A stretch of DNA of 64,000 nt from Roseateles sp. (GCF_019237615.1 NZ_JAFAGT010000092.1:23591-87590), one strand, 5' to 3'. Shown: positions 1 to 8,886, counted from the first letter of the stretch. The notes: generated by a model not told the origin, from the letters alone. Numbers and translations: made by a program.

Positions 1-387
1 GCGCGCATCGCGCGGGCCGAAGGGCTCTACATGCAGCGCGTGCACCGGGCGGCCAAGACGGCGGTCGATGCCCGCTCCGAGGTGCGCGAGGCCTACCAGG
101 GCTACCGCTCGGCCTACGACATCGCCCGGCACTACCGCGACGACATCGTGCCCACGGCCAAGCGCATCTCCGACGAGAACGTGCTTCGCTACAACGGCAT
201 GTTCATCAGCGTGTTCGAGCTGTTGGCCGACGCCCGCGCGCAGATCGCCGCCGTCAACGCCTCCATCGAAGCACTGCGCGACTTCTGGGTCGCCCGTGCG
301 GATCTCGACATGGCCCTGGTCGGCAAGCCCGTCCTGGGCGGCGGCGCGGCGGCGGCCGTGGCCGGTGCCGCCGCCGTGGCCCATTGA
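1..387 (+). CDS. Outer-membrane efflux protein (TolC/CusC-like), 3' end only
   Basis: Only the last 128 codons are present; the reading frame is open from base 1, so the gene begins outside the window. The residues form a long charged helix, then the sequence RYNGMFISVFELLADAR and another helix, which is the C-terminal coiled-coil and barrel-return pattern of TolC-family outer-membrane factors. The tail is rich in Ala and Gly (GGGAAAAVAGAAAVAH). The next gene starts 14 bases downstream and encodes a multicopper oxidase, so this is probably the outer-membrane channel of a copper or heavy-metal efflux system. The family call is fairly secure; the substrate is inferred from neighbours only. Confidence 0.75.
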   Translation, partial: ARIARAEGLYMQRVHRAAKTAVDARSEVREAYQGYRSAYDIARHYRDDIVPTAKRISDENVLRYNGMFISVFELLADARAQIAAVNASIEALRDFWVARADLDMALVGKPVLGGGAAAAVAGAAAVAH

Positions 388-401
388 TTCAGGAGTTCAC
401 G

Positions 402-1811
402 ATGTTTTCCAGACGCAATTTCTTCCGCGGCGCCGGTGCGCTGACCGCGGCCGTGTCCGCCGGCGCCGTCAGCCGCGTGGCGATGGCGACCCTGCCGGAG
501 CCCGTGCTGCAGACCCGGCCGGACACCATGCCGCCGCTCGTGCCCGAGACCGGGCGGCCCTACAACCCCGTCGTCACGCTGAACGGCTGGACGCTGCCCT
601 GGCGCATGAACCAGGGTGTCAAGGAGTTCCACCTCGTGGCCGAGCCGGTCGTGCGCGAGCTGGCGCCGGGCATGAAGGCGCACCTGTGGGGCTACAACGG
701 CCAGTCGCCGGGGCCGACGATAGAGGTGGTGGAGGGCGACCGCGTGCGCATCTTCGTCACCAACCGGCTGCCCGAGCACACCAGCATCCACTGGCATGGC
801 CAGCGCCTGCCCAACGGCATGGACGGCGTGTCGGGGTTGACGCAGAAGGCCATACAGCCCGGCCGGACCTATGTCTACGAGTTCGTCGCGCGCCGGCCTG
901 GCACCTTCATGTACCACCCGCATGCCGACGAGATGACGCAGATGGCCATGGGCATGATGGGCTTCTGGGTCACGCATCCCAAGGTGAAGAACCCGTTGAT
1001 CGACGCGGTGGACCGCGACTTCTGCTTCCTGCTGAACGCCTTCGACATCGATCCCGGCGCGGCGACGCCCAAGGTCATGACGATGACGGACTTCAACCTC
1101 TGGTGCTGGAACAGCCGTGTCTTCCCGGGCATAGACACGTTGAACGTGCGCAAGAACGACAAGGTGCGCATCCGCGTCGGCAACCTGACGATGACCAACC
1201 ATCCCATCCATGTGCATGGCCATGAGTTCACGGTCACCGGCACGGATGGCGGCCCCACGCCCAGGGCCGGCCGCTGGCCCGAGGTGACGACCGACGTCGC
1301 CGTCGGCCAGATGCGCCAGATCGAGTTCGTCGCCGACGAGGAGGGCGACTGGGCTTTCCACTGCCACAAGAGCCATCACACGATGAACGCGATGGGGCAC
1401 GACGTGCCGACCCTGATCGGCGTCGACCACCGTGGCCTGGCCAGCCAGATCAGCAAGCTGGTGCCCGACTACATGGTGATGGGCGAGCGCGGCATGGCCG
1501 ACATGGGCGAGATGGAGATGCCGCTGCCCGCCAACACCTTGCCCATGATGACGGGGCAGGGGCCTTTCGGCGGCGTCGAGATGGGCGGCATGTTCTCGGT
1601 GCTCAAGGTCCGCAAGGACCAGAAGCGCGGCGACTACGGCGACCCGGGCTGGTACCGCCATCCTCCCGGCGAGGTGGCCTTCGAGTGGACCGGCGCTCTG
1701 CCCGAGCCGGCGCGCTTCGCCGCCGAGGGCGGCCAGTCCATGCCACGCGAGACGCCCGCGCCGCCGTCGGAGGTCAACGTCCGCAAGCCGACCGGCCATT
1801 CCGGCCACTGA
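402..1811 (+). CDS. Multicopper oxidase, Tat-exported
   Basis: A 469-residue periplasmic copper oxidase of the CopA/laccase-like group. The start at 402 follows an AGGAG ribosome site at 391-395 and puts the twin-arginine motif SRRNFFRG at the N-terminus, before a short hydrophobic stretch; export folded by Tat fits a copper enzyme. The copper ligands are visible: HWHGQ and MYHPHADEM in the first half, HPIHVHGHEF and WAFHCHKSHHTMNAM in the second. The C-terminal part has a Met-rich segment (roughly residues 350-395) as in copper-resistance oxidases. It is followed closely by a cupredoxin, a DUF411 protein and a CusF-like chaperone, which supports a role in periplasmic Cu(I) oxidation and detoxification. 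Confidence 0.92.
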   Translation: MFSRRNFFRGAGALTAAVSAGAVSRVAMATLPEPVLQTRPDTMPPLVPETGRPYNPVVTLNGWTLPWRMNQGVKEFHLVAEPVVRELAPGMKAHLWGYNGQSPGPTIEVVEGDRVRIFVTNRLPEHTSIHWHGQRLPNGMDGVSGLTQKAIQPGRTYVYEFVARRPGTFMYHPHADEMTQMAMGMMGFWVTHPKVKNPLIDAVDRDFCFLLNAFDIDPGAATPKVMTMTDFNLWCWNSRVFPGIDTLNVRKNDKVRIRVGNLTMTNHPIHVHGHEFTVTGTDGGPTPRAGRWPEVTTDVAVGQMRQIEFVADEEGDWAFHCHKSHHTMNAMGHDVPTLIGVDHRGLASQISKLVPDYMVMGERGMADMGEMEMPLPANTLPMMTGQGPFGGVEMGGMFSVLKVRKDQKRGDYGDPGWYRHPPGEVAFEWTGALPEPARFAAEGGQSMPRETPAPPSEVNVRKPTGHSGH

Positions 1812-1832
1812 CACCCCATCGAGGAAGCACCC

Positions 1833-2327
1833 ATGACATTGAAGTCCATTCCCACCCTCGCTGCCCTGGTGCTGGCCGCCGGCGCGAGCCTTGCCGGCGG
1901 CCAGCACGCCGACGGCCACGACGACGGCGCCATCGGCCGGCCCGGCATCGCCGCCCAGGCCACGCGCACCGTGCGCATCGACATGAGCGACGCGATGCGC
2001 TTCACGCCGTCCAGCGTCGCCGTCAAGCAGGGCGAGACCGTGCGCTTCGTCGTGAAGAACTCGGGCAGGCTCAAGCACGAGATGGTGCTGGGCACCGAGA
2101 AGGAGCTCAAGGCGCACGACGAGCTCATGAAGAAGAACCCCGAGATGGAGCATGCCGACGACAACATGGTCAGCGTCGCGCCGGGCCGGACCGGCGAGAT
2201 CGTGTGGCGGTTCACCCGGGCGGGCAAGATCACCTTCGCCTGCCTGCAGCCCGGTCACTACGACGCCGGCATGAAGGGCACCGTCCAGGTCGCGGGCAAG
2301 GACGGCCATGCCGACCACGAGTACTGA
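1833..2327 (+). CDS. Plastocyanin-like cupredoxin, exported
   Basis: A 164-residue small blue-copper-type protein. It has an N-terminal signal peptide (MTLKSIPTLAALVLAAGASLAGG) and one cupredoxin domain from about residue 45 to 155. Candidate copper ligands are the His of LKHEMV and the Cys, His and Met of FACLQPGHYDAGM, the normal order His...Cys-x4-His-x4-Met. It lies 21 bases after the multicopper oxidase and overlaps the next gene by 20 bases, so it is part of the copper operon. Likely a periplasmic copper carrier or electron partner of the oxidase. Similar proteins are annotated as copper-resistance plastocyanin/azurin family. Confidence 0.88.
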   Translation: MTLKSIPTLAALVLAAGASLAGGQHADGHDDGAIGRPGIAAQATRTVRIDMSDAMRFTPSSVAVKQGETVRFVVKNSGRLKHEMVLGTEKELKAHDELMKKNPEMEHADDNMVSVAPGRTGEIVWRFTRAGKITFACLQPGHYDAGMKGTVQVAGKDGHADHEY

Positions 2328-2802
2328 CGGCGGGCCGGCGCCGGCGCGGCGCGACCTGCTGGCCGGCGTCGCCGCCTGGGTGCTGGCCGCCGCGGCCGTG
2401 GCGCGGCCCTCGCCGGCGACCGCAGGCGCGGTCCAGGTCTGGAAGGACCCGAGCTGCGGCTGCTGCAAGGACTGGATCCGGCACCTGCAGGCCAACGGCT
2501 TCCAGGTCGCCATCCACGATGTCGGCAACAACGGCGCGCGCAAGCGCCTGGGGCTCGACCTCAAGTACGGCTCCTGCCACACGGCCCTGGTGGACGGCTA
2601 CGCCATCGAAGGCCATGTGCCGGCGCGCGAGGTCCGGCGCCTGCTGCGCGAGCGGCCTCGGGCGCTGGGGCTGGCCGTGCCGGGCATGCCGGTCGGGTCA
2701 CCCGGCATGGACGGCCCGGCCTATGGCGGCCGCAAGGACCCCTGCGACGTGCTGCTGCTTGGCAAGGACGGCAGCGCCAGCGTCTATCAAACCTATCGTT
2801 GA
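2308..2802 (+). CDS. DUF411 metal-binding protein
   Basis: A 164-residue protein with a hydrophobic, twin-arginine-like N-terminus (ARRDLLAGVAAWVLAAAAVA) and a DUF411 domain. The recognisable features are VWKDPSCGCCKDW, with three Cys in CGCC arrangement, then YGSCHTALVDGYAIEGHVPA and the late motif DVLLLGKDG. DUF411 proteins occur with copper-resistance genes and are thought to bind metal through the conserved Cys and His. The start lies inside the 3' end of the cupredoxin gene (20-base overlap), indicating translational coupling. The domain assignment is secure; the biochemical role of the family is not established. Confidence 0.88.
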   Translation: MPTTSTDGGPAPARRDLLAGVAAWVLAAAAVARPSPATAGAVQVWKDPSCGCCKDWIRHLQANGFQVAIHDVGNNGARKRLGLDLKYGSCHTALVDGYAIEGHVPAREVRRLLRERPRALGLAVPGMPVGSPGMDGPAYGGRKDPCDVLLLGKDGSASVYQTYR

Positions 2803-2813
2803 AGGAACATGCC

Positions 2814-3158
2814 ATGAAGGCAATCAAGCACCTGACCCTGGCCGCGCTGGCGGTCGCTTCCCTTGCCGTCCCGGCGCTGGCGCAGGCCATGGACCCGGGC
2901 AAGACGCAGGGCGCGGGCGCGTCCGCCGCCGCGGACCTGACCGAAGGCGAGATCAGGAAGGTCGACAAGGACGGCAAGAAGCTCACCATCAAGCATGGCG
3001 ACATCCAGAACCTGGACATGCCCGGCATGACCATGGTGTTCCGGGTCAGGGACCCGGCCCTGCTCGAACAGGTCAAGGTGGGCGACAGGATCCGCTTCAA
3101 GGCCGAGAAGGCGGCCGACGGTTTCGTCGTGACGGAGCTGCGGCCAGCCGGCCAGTGA
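2814..3158 (+). CDS. CusF-like periplasmic copper chaperone
   Basis: A 114-residue exported protein with a signal peptide ending near ALAQA and a small beta-barrel copper-binding domain. The segment IQNLDMPGMTMVFRV matches the CusF-type core, in which Met residues near an aromatic residue bind Cu(I). The ATG at 2814 is chosen over the in-frame TTG at 2799 because it follows an AAGGA site at 2802-2806 and gives a clean signal peptide. It is the last gene of the copper group and probably passes Cu(I) to the efflux system whose outer-membrane component ends at base 387. Confidence 0.88.
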   Translation: MKAIKHLTLAALAVASLAVPALAQAMDPGKTQGAGASAAADLTEGEIRKVDKDGKKLTIKHGDIQNLDMPGMTMVFRVRDPALLEQVKVGDRIRFKAEKAADGFVVTELRPAGQ

Positions 3159-3292
3159 GGTCATCCAAAGCTGCCGCGTTTCGCCCTGATCGCCACGCGG
3201 GCGCAGGGTCCGGGCTTGCCGCCGCGGGCCGCTGCGCCTCATGATGGGGGCGACCGCCCGGTGCATGCCGGGGCCCTCATGGAGCGACGACG

Positions 3293-3541
3293 ATGGAGCA
3301 ACCGTTTCATGGCTTCGCCGAGCTGTTCAAGCAGCTGGGCCTGCCCGCCGGCGACGCGGAGATCGCGCAGTTCCTGCGCCAGCATGCGCCGCTGCAGGCC
3401 TCTGTCGCGCTGGCCGAGGCGCCGTTCTGGACCGAGGCGCAGGCCGGCCTGCTGAGGGATGCGCTGGCCGGGGACGCCGACTGGGCCGAGATCGTCGACC
3501 AGCTCGACGCCGCGCTGCGCCGGCCTCAGGCCAGGGTGTAG
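3293..3541 (+). CDS. DUF2789 family protein
   Basis: An 82-residue acidic protein that matches the DUF2789 pattern: an N-terminal FxELFKQLGLP segment, ALAEAPFWTEAQAGLLRDAL in the middle, and DADWAEIVDQLDAALR at the end. It is small, soluble and probably helical. Family function is unknown. It ends 16 bases inside the end of the convergent aldehyde dehydrogenase gene. It does not obviously belong to either the copper genes upstream or the xylan genes downstream. Confidence 0.82.
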   Translation: MEQPFHGFAELFKQLGLPAGDAEIAQFLRQHAPLQASVALAEAPFWTEAQAGLLRDALAGDADWAEIVDQLDAALRRPQARV

Positions 3542-4965
3542 GCCGTCTTGATGCTGGTGTAGAACTCGGCGGCGTGGCGGCCCTGCTCGCGCGGGCCGTA
3601 GCTGCTGCCCTTGCGGCCGCCGAAGGGCACGTGGTAGTCCACGCCGGCCGTCGGCAGGTTGACCATGACCATGCCGGCCTGTGCGTGGCGCTTGAAGTGG
3701 GTGGCGTGCTTCAGCGAGGTCGTCGCGATGCCGGCCGACAGCCCGAACGGCGAGTCGTTGGCCAGCGCGAGGGCCTCGTCGTAGTCGCGGGCGCGGATGA
3801 CGCTGACGACGGGGCCGAAGACCTCCTCGCGATTGATGCGCATGGCGGCCGTCGTGTCGGTGATGAGGGCCGGCGTCAGGTAGAAGCCCGGCGCGCCGTC
3901 GGCGTTGTGCGGCATGCGCTCGCCGCCCTGCGCCAGCCGGCCGCCCTCGCGGCTGGCGATGCCGATGTAGTCCAGGTCCTGGCCCAGCTGGCTGGCGTCC
4001 ACGACGGGGCCGATGTCGGTGCCGGCCTTGCGGGCGTCGCCGATCTTCAGCGCCTTCATCTTCTCGACCATGGCCGCGACGAAGCGGTCGTGGATACCCT
4101 CGGTGACGATGAGCCGGCTCGACGCGGTGCAGCGCTGGCCGGTGGAGAAGAAGCCGCTGTTGACGGCGGCGTTCACGGCCACGTCCAGGTCCGCGTCGTC
4201 CAGCACCACCATGGGGTTCTTGCCGCCCATCTCCAGCTGGAACTTGGCCATGCGCGCCACGCAGGCGGCGGCCACCTTCTGGCCGGTGGCCACCGAGCCG
4301 GTGAAGCTGATGGCCGCCACGCGCGGGTCGTTCAGCAGCGCCTCGCCGACGACCGAGCCGCGGCCCATGACCAGGTTGAAGACGCCGGCCGGCAGGCCCG
4401 AGCGCGACAGGATCTCGGCCAGCGCCCAGGCCGAGCCGGGCACCAGGTCGGCCGGCTTGAAGACGACGCAGCAGCCATGCGCCAGCGCCGGCGCGATCTT
4501 CCAGGCGGGGATGGCGATGGGGAAGTTCCATGGCGTGATCAGGCCCACGACGCCTATGGGCTCGCGCGTAACCTCCACGCCGACGCCGGGGCGCACCGAG
4601 GGCAGGGACTCGCCGCCGGGGCGCAGCGCCTCGCCGGCGAAGAACTTGAAGATGTTGCCGGCGCGGACCACCTCGCCCACGGCCTCGGGCAAGGTCTTGC
4701 CTTCCTCGCGGGCCAGCAGGTCGCCCAGCTCCTGGCGCCGCGCGAGGATTTCCGTGCCGACGGCGTCGAGGATGTCGAAGCGCTGCTGCGGCGTGGACAG
4801 GCTCCAGGCCGGGAAGGCTGCTGCTGCAGCGGCGATGGCCTCCCGCGCCTGCGCGCCGTCGGCCTGCGCGTACTCGCCGACGAGGTCGCGGGTGTCCGAG
4901 GGGTTGATGTTGCGCGAGAGGGCGCTGCCTTCCAGCCAGGCGCCCGCGATGTAGTTCTTGAACAT
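3526..4965 (-). CDS. Aldehyde dehydrogenase, alpha-ketoglutarate semialdehyde dehydrogenase type
   Basis: A 479-residue NAD(P)-dependent aldehyde dehydrogenase. Visible landmarks are PWNFPIAIPAWKIAPAL, the cofactor loop FTGSVATGQKVA, the catalytic Glu in LEMGGKNP, the catalytic Cys in GFFSTGQRCTASSRL, and EEVFGPVVSVI. This pattern is that of 2,5-dioxopentanoate (alpha-ketoglutarate semialdehyde) dehydrogenases, the last step of oxidative pentose and hexarate pathways, making 2-oxoglutarate. It is divergent from the SGNH esterase gene, with a LacI-type operator-like site in the gap, and a different-subfamily aldehyde dehydrogenase lies 4 kb away. Specificity is inferred and a succinate-semialdehyde role cannot be excluded. 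Confidence 0.82.
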   Translation of the reverse strand: MFKNYIAGAWLEGSALSRNINPSDTRDLVGEYAQADGAQAREAIAAAAAAFPAWSLSTPQQRFDILDAVGTEILARRQELGDLLAREEGKTLPEAVGEVVRAGNIFKFFAGEALRPGGESLPSVRPGVGVEVTREPIGVVGLITPWNFPIAIPAWKIAPALAHGCCVVFKPADLVPGSAWALAEILSRSGLPAGVFNLVMGRGSVVGEALLNDPRVAAISFTGSVATGQKVAAACVARMAKFQLEMGGKNPMVVLDDADLDVAVNAAVNSGFFSTGQRCTASSRLIVTEGIHDRFVAAMVEKMKALKIGDARKAGTDIGPVVDASQLGQDLDYIGIASREGGRLAQGGERMPHNADGAPGFYLTPALITDTTAAMRINREEVFGPVVSVIRARDYDEALALANDSPFGLSAGIATTSLKHATHFKRHAQAGMVMVNLPTAGVDYHVPFGGRKGSSYGPREQGRHAAEFYTSIKTAYTLA

Positions 4966-5112
4966 GTTTTGACTTCCGAAGGCCGTGAGAGCCGTTGCCT
5001 CCCATGCGCGGCGCGGGAGGGGCCTCAAGGATAGGCGCTGCCGGGAGCGGGGCGGATGCGCCGGCATTGCCGCGGCCCGTGGCGCATGGTTTCCCGCACT
5101 CTCCGGGTAAAT

Positions 5113-5126
5113 TGGTTGCGCTATCA
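5113..5126. promoter_or_regulatory. LacI-type operator-like site, aldehyde dehydrogenase / SGNH esterase gap
   Basis: The sequence TGGTTGCGCTATCA matches 12 of 14 positions of the symmetric form TGGTAGCGCTACCA and is followed by TTTTG. It sits 34 bases upstream of the SGNH gene and about 150 bases upstream of the divergent aldehyde dehydrogenase. A GTAAATT sequence lies just upstream (5107-5113), as it does before the TonB-receptor operator. Four further sites of the same type lie in this region; the regulator encoded at 31495-32583 is the obvious candidate. Confidence 0.6.
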
Positions 5127-5160
5127 TTTTGCCATTCGCCACTGACGAGATCGCATCCCG

Positions 5161-6453
5161 ATGAGCGCATCCACGACGAAGACCGGCCGTGCCGCCTGGC
5201 TGGCGGCCGCAGCCCTGTTGCTCGCGGCTTGCGGCTCGGCGCCGCCGGCTCCGAGGGCGGACTGGGTGGCGGCCTGGGGCAGCGCCATGCTGGCCCAGCC
5301 GGCGCCGAGCGCCGATGCCAGGCCGGTGCCCTGGCGGCAGCCGATGCGCGACGTCAGCCTGCGCCAGGTCGCGCGCGTCGCCGTCGCGGGCCAGGCCTTG
5401 CGGGTGCGCGTCAGCAACCTCTTCGGCGACGAGCCGCTGGTCGTCGACGCCGCCAGTGTCGCGCGCGTCGCGGCCCTGGATCCGCAGCCGGTGCTCGACG
5501 CGGCGACGCTGCTGCCGCTGCGCTTTGCCGGCCGGCGCGAGGTGACGGTACCGGCCCGTGCCGAGGTCTGGAGCGACCCCGTCGAGCTGGCGCTGCCGGC
5601 GCTGGCCGACGTGGCGGTGCAATGGCATGTGCAGACCGGCCCGGCCCAGGCCAGCGTGCATCCGGGCTCGCGCATGCGCAGTTGGGCCGTGGCGGGCAAT
5701 CGTGCCGACGTGGCGGACTGGGCGCAAGCCGTGGCCCAGGAGGGCTGGTGGCATCTGGAGGCGGTCGATGTGCGCGCCGCCGGGCCCTTGCCCGTGCTGG
5801 TGGCCACGGGTGACTCCATCACCGACGGCTATGGCGTGCCCTCGGGCAGCTACCAGCGCTGGACCGATGCGCTGTCGCGCCGCCTCGTGGCCGAGAAGCG
5901 CGAGGCTGCCGTCGTCAACACCGGCATTGGCGGCGGCCGCCTGCTGCGCGAAGGCCTGGGGCCCAGCCTGGTGTCGCGCTTCGATCGCGACGTGCTGGCG
6001 CGTACCGGCGCGACCCATGCCGTCGTGCTGATCGGCGTCAACGACCTGGGCGTCAGCCACCGCGGCAAGCCGACGACGGCCGAGTCGCGCGCGGCGCTGC
6101 TGGCCGAGCTGAAGGCTGGCTTCACCGACATCGCCACGCGCGCCCGCGCCCGCGGCGTCTGCCTGATCGTCTCGACGGTGCTGCCGTACTCGGGCAGCGG
6201 CTACTACGCGCCGCAGGCCGAGAACGAGGCCGACCGCCAGGCGCTGAACGCCTGGCTGCGCGAGCCGGGGCGCTTCGACGCGCTGCTGGACTTCGACGCG
6301 CGGCTGCGCGACCCGGCCCGGCCGAGCCACCTGCGCGCCGACGTCGACAACGACGGCCTGCATCCGTCGCTGGCCGGCTATCGCCTGATGGCCGAGGCCT
6401 TCCCGGTCGAAGTGCTCGACCGGAAATGCGAGAAGAAGCTCAGCGCCCCTTGA
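5161..6453 (+). CDS. SGNH/GDSL hydrolase, predicted lipoprotein esterase
   Basis: A 430-residue exported hydrolase. A lipobox-like LLLAACG around residues 19-25 suggests it is lipid-anchored. Residues to about 215 form an accessory beta-rich region, followed by the SGNH catalytic domain: the Ser block GDSITDGYG, the Gly block NTGIGGGRLL, the Asn block LIGVNDLG and a C-terminal DNDGLHPS holding the Asp and His. Because it shares an operator-like site with the xylan genes, removal of acetyl or other ester groups from xylan is a reasonable role, but the sequence does not define the substrate. It ends 14 bases inside the convergent RraA-like gene. Confidence 0.85.
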   Translation: MSASTTKTGRAAWLAAAALLLAACGSAPPAPRADWVAAWGSAMLAQPAPSADARPVPWRQPMRDVSLRQVARVAVAGQALRVRVSNLFGDEPLVVDAASVARVAALDPQPVLDAATLLPLRFAGRREVTVPARAEVWSDPVELALPALADVAVQWHVQTGPAQASVHPGSRMRSWAVAGNRADVADWAQAVAQEGWWHLEAVDVRAAGPLPVLVATGDSITDGYGVPSGSYQRWTDALSRRLVAEKREAAVVNTGIGGGRLLREGLGPSLVSRFDRDVLARTGATHAVVLIGVNDLGVSHRGKPTTAESRAALLAELKAGFTDIATRARARGVCLIVSTVLPYSGSGYYAPQAENEADRQALNAWLREPGRFDALLDFDARLRDPARPSHLRADVDNDGLHPSLAGYRLMAEAFPVEVLDRKCEKKLSAP

Positions 6454-7150
6454 GCTGGCGCCAGGCCGCGAAGTCCGCGGCCACGTCCGCATCGGTGGGC
6501 GGGTACAGGCCCAGCACGCTGCGGCCGCCCATCACCTGCTCCTGCACATAGTCCTCGAAGACCGTCATCTCGACGGCCTCGCTGGCGATCTCGTCGGCCA
6601 GGTGGGCCGGGATGACGATGACGCCCTCGGCATCGCCGACGACGATGTCGCCGGGGAAGACCGGCGCGTCGCCGCAGCCGATGGGCTCGTTGATCGCGAT
6701 CGCCTGGTGCAGCGTCAGGTTGGTCGGCGCGCTGGGCCGCGAGTGGTAGGCCGGGAAGGCGTACTTGGCGATGTCGGGGCTGTCGCGGAAGCCGCCGTCG
6801 GTGACGACGCCGGCCACGCCGCGCACCATCAGCCGCGCGACGAGGATGCCGCCGGCCGAGGCCGCACGTGCGTCCTTGCGGCTGTCGATGACCAGCACCG
6901 CGCCCTCGGGGCATTCCTCCACGGCCTTGCGCTGCGGATGGGCGCGGTCCTTGAACACGCCGATGTCGTTCAGGTCCTCGCGAGCGGGCATGTAGCGCAG
7001 CGTGTAGGCGGGGCCCACCATGTTGGGCAGGCCGGCGTTCAGCGGCCTGACGTCCTGGATGAACTGGTTGCGCAGGCCGCGCTTGAACAGCGCGGTGCAG
7101 AGCGTGGCGGTGCTGACGCCCATCAGCTTCTTGCGGGTATCGGGATTCAT
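6440..7150 (-). CDS. RraA-family protein, possible 2-keto-3-deoxy-sugar-acid aldolase
   Basis: A 236-residue protein of the RraA/HMG-aldolase fold (originally misnamed menG). The metal and substrate motif GVVTDGGFRDS carries the Arg-Asp pair needed by class II pyruvate aldolases of this family, and a GDIVVGDAEGVIVIP segment follows, as is typical. It is the third gene of a tight operon (aldehyde dehydrogenase, sugar-acid dehydratase, RraA-like), only 5 bases after the dehydratase. This position suggests cleavage of the dehydrated product, for example 2-keto-3-deoxyxylonate to pyruvate and glycolaldehyde. That activity is an inference; the RNase E-inhibitor name given to some relatives is less likely here. 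Confidence 0.8.
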   Translation of the reverse strand: MNPDTRKKLMGVSTATLCTALFKRGLRNQFIQDVRPLNAGLPNMVGPAYTLRYMPAREDLNDIGVFKDRAHPQRKAVEECPEGAVLVIDSRKDARAASAGGILVARLMVRGVAGVVTDGGFRDSPDIAKYAFPAYHSRPSAPTNLTLHQAIAINEPIGCGDAPVFPGDIVVGDAEGVIVIPAHLADEIASEAVEMTVFEDYVQEQVMGGRSVLGLYPPTDADVAADFAAWRQLKGR

Positions 7151-7155
7151 GGCGA

Positions 7156-8886
7156 TCAGTAGATGACGGGTTCGGGCACCGGCGCGCCGAACTGGGTTTC
7201 GAGGAAGTCGAAGTCGCAGCCCTCGTGGGCCTGGAGGATGTGGCGGCCGAACATCCAGCCGTAGCCGCGCTCGTAGCGCGCAGGCGGCGGCGTCCACGCG
7301 GCGCGACGGGTGGCCAGCTCCGCGTCGCTGACCTCGAGATGGATGGTTCGTGCCGGCACGTCGACGCTGACGCGGTCGCCCGTCTTGACCAGCGCCAGCG
7401 GGCCGCCGACGAAGGCCTCGGGGCTGCAGTGCAGCAGGCAGCCGCCGTAGCTGGTGCCGCTCATGCGCGCGTCGGACAGGCGCAGCATGTCGGTCACGCC
7501 CTGTTTGAGCAGCTTGGTCGGGATGGGCAGCATGCCCCACTCGGGCATGCCGGCGCCCTTGGGGCCGGCGTTGCGCAGGACCAGGATGTCGTCGCCCGTC
7601 ACGTCCAGGTCCGGGTCGTCCACCGCGGCCTTGAGGCTGGGGTAGTCGTCGAACACCAAGGCCCGGCCGGTGTGCCGCAGCAGGTGCGGTGCCACGGCGC
7701 TGGGCTTGATGACGACACCGTCCGGCGCCAGGTTGCCGCGCAGCACGGCCAGCGCGCCTTCGGCGTAGATGGGGTTGTCGAGCGGCCGGATGACGTCGTC
7801 GTTGAAGACCTCGGCGCCGGCGATGTTGTCGGCCACGGTGCGGCCGTTGACGGTCATCGCGGCCAGGTCGAGCGTGGCCGCCATCACGTTCATCATGGCC
7901 GGCAGGCCGCCGGCGTAGAAGAAGTCCTCCATCAGGTAGCGGTCGCCGCTGGGCCGGATGTTGGCGATGACGCCGACATGGCGGCTGGCCGCGTCGAAGT
8001 CGTCCAGCGTGACCGGCAACCCCGCGCGGCGGCTGATGGCCACCAGGTGGATGATGGCGTTGGTGCTGCAGCCCATGGCCATCGCGACGGCGATGCCGTT
8101 GGCAAAGCTGCCCTGGCTGAGCATCTTCGCGGGCGTCAGATCCTCCCACACCATCTGCACGATGCGGCGGCCGCATTCGGCGGACATGCGCGCATGGTTG
8201 GCGTCGGGCGCCGGGATGCTGCTGGCGCCGGGCAGCGTGAAACCTATCGCCTCGGCAATGCCCATCATGGTCGCCGCCGTGCCCATGGTCATGCAGGTGC
8301 CATGGCTGCGCGCGATGCCGGCCTCCATCTCGGCCCAGGCCTGGTCGCTCAGGCGGCCGGCGCGGCGCTCGTCCCAGTACTTGAAGGCGTCGCTGCCCGA
8401 GCCCAGCACCTGGCCGCGCCAGTTGCCGCGCAGCATGGGGCCGGCGGGCAGGTAGATGCAGGGCAGGCCCATGCTGATGGCGCCCATCAAGAGGCCTGGC
8501 GTGGTCTTGTCGCAGCCGCCCATCAGCACGGCGCCATCCACCGGGTGGCTGCGCAGCAGCTCCTCGGTCTCCATCGCGAGGAAGTTGCGATACAGCATGG
8601 AGGTGGGCTTGACCATGCTCTCGCTGAGCGAGATGGCGGGCAGCTCCAGCGGCCAGCCACCGGCTTGCAGGATGCCGCGCTTGACGTCCTCCACCCGCTG
8701 CTTGAAGTGGGTGTGGCACTGGTTGGCGTCGCTCCAGGTGTTGACGATGGCGATGACCGGCCTGCCAATGAAGTCCTCGGCGGCATAACCCATCTGCAGC
8801 ACCCGGCTGCGATGGCCGAAGCTGCGGAAATCGTCCTTGGCGAACCAGCGCGCGCTGCGCAGCTCTTCGACCTTCTTGACGCTCAT
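7156..8886 (-). CDS. IlvD/Edd-family sugar-acid dehydratase (xylonate/arabinonate type)
   Basis: A 576-residue iron-sulfur dehydratase. Three Cys in the expected places (NQCHTH, GGCDKTTPG and HGTCMTMGTAATM) would hold the [2Fe-2S] cluster, and LSDARMSGTSYGGCLLH carries the conserved C-terminal serine region. The N-terminus (RSARWFAKDDFRSFGHRSR) is characteristic of the pentonate dehydratase branch rather than dihydroxy-acid dehydratase for branched-chain amino acids. It removes water from an aldonic acid to give a 2-keto-3-deoxy acid. It overlaps the upstream aldehyde dehydrogenase by 4 bases (ATGA) and has an operator-like site upstream of the operon. D-xylonate is the likely substrate, with L-arabinonate possible. 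Confidence 0.88.
   Translation of the reverse strand: MSVKKVEELRSARWFAKDDFRSFGHRSRVLQMGYAAEDFIGRPVIAIVNTWSDANQCHTHFKQRVEDVKRGILQAGGWPLELPAISLSESMVKPTSMLYRNFLAMETEELLRSHPVDGAVLMGGCDKTTPGLLMGAISMGLPCIYLPAGPMLRGNWRGQVLGSGSDAFKYWDERRAGRLSDQAWAEMEAGIARSHGTCMTMGTAATMMGIAEAIGFTLPGASSIPAPDANHARMSAECGRRIVQMVWEDLTPAKMLSQGSFANGIAVAMAMGCSTNAIIHLVAISRRAGLPVTLDDFDAASRHVGVIANIRPSGDRYLMEDFFYAGGLPAMMNVMAATLDLAAMTVNGRTVADNIAGAEVFNDDVIRPLDNPIYAEGALAVLRGNLAPDGVVIKPSAVAPHLLRHTGRALVFDDYPSLKAAVDDPDLDVTGDDILVLRNAGPKGAGMPEWGMLPIPTKLLKQGVTDMLRLSDARMSGTSYGGCLLHCSPEAFVGGPLALVKTGDRVSVDVPARTIHLEVSDAELATRRAAWTPPPARYERGYGWMFGRHILQAHEGCDFDFLETQFGAPVPEPVIY

Noticed and set aside
189..2582. A 797-codon open frame antisense to the copper genes
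   Set aside because: Shadow of the multicopper oxidase and cupredoxin genes; no recognisable motif.
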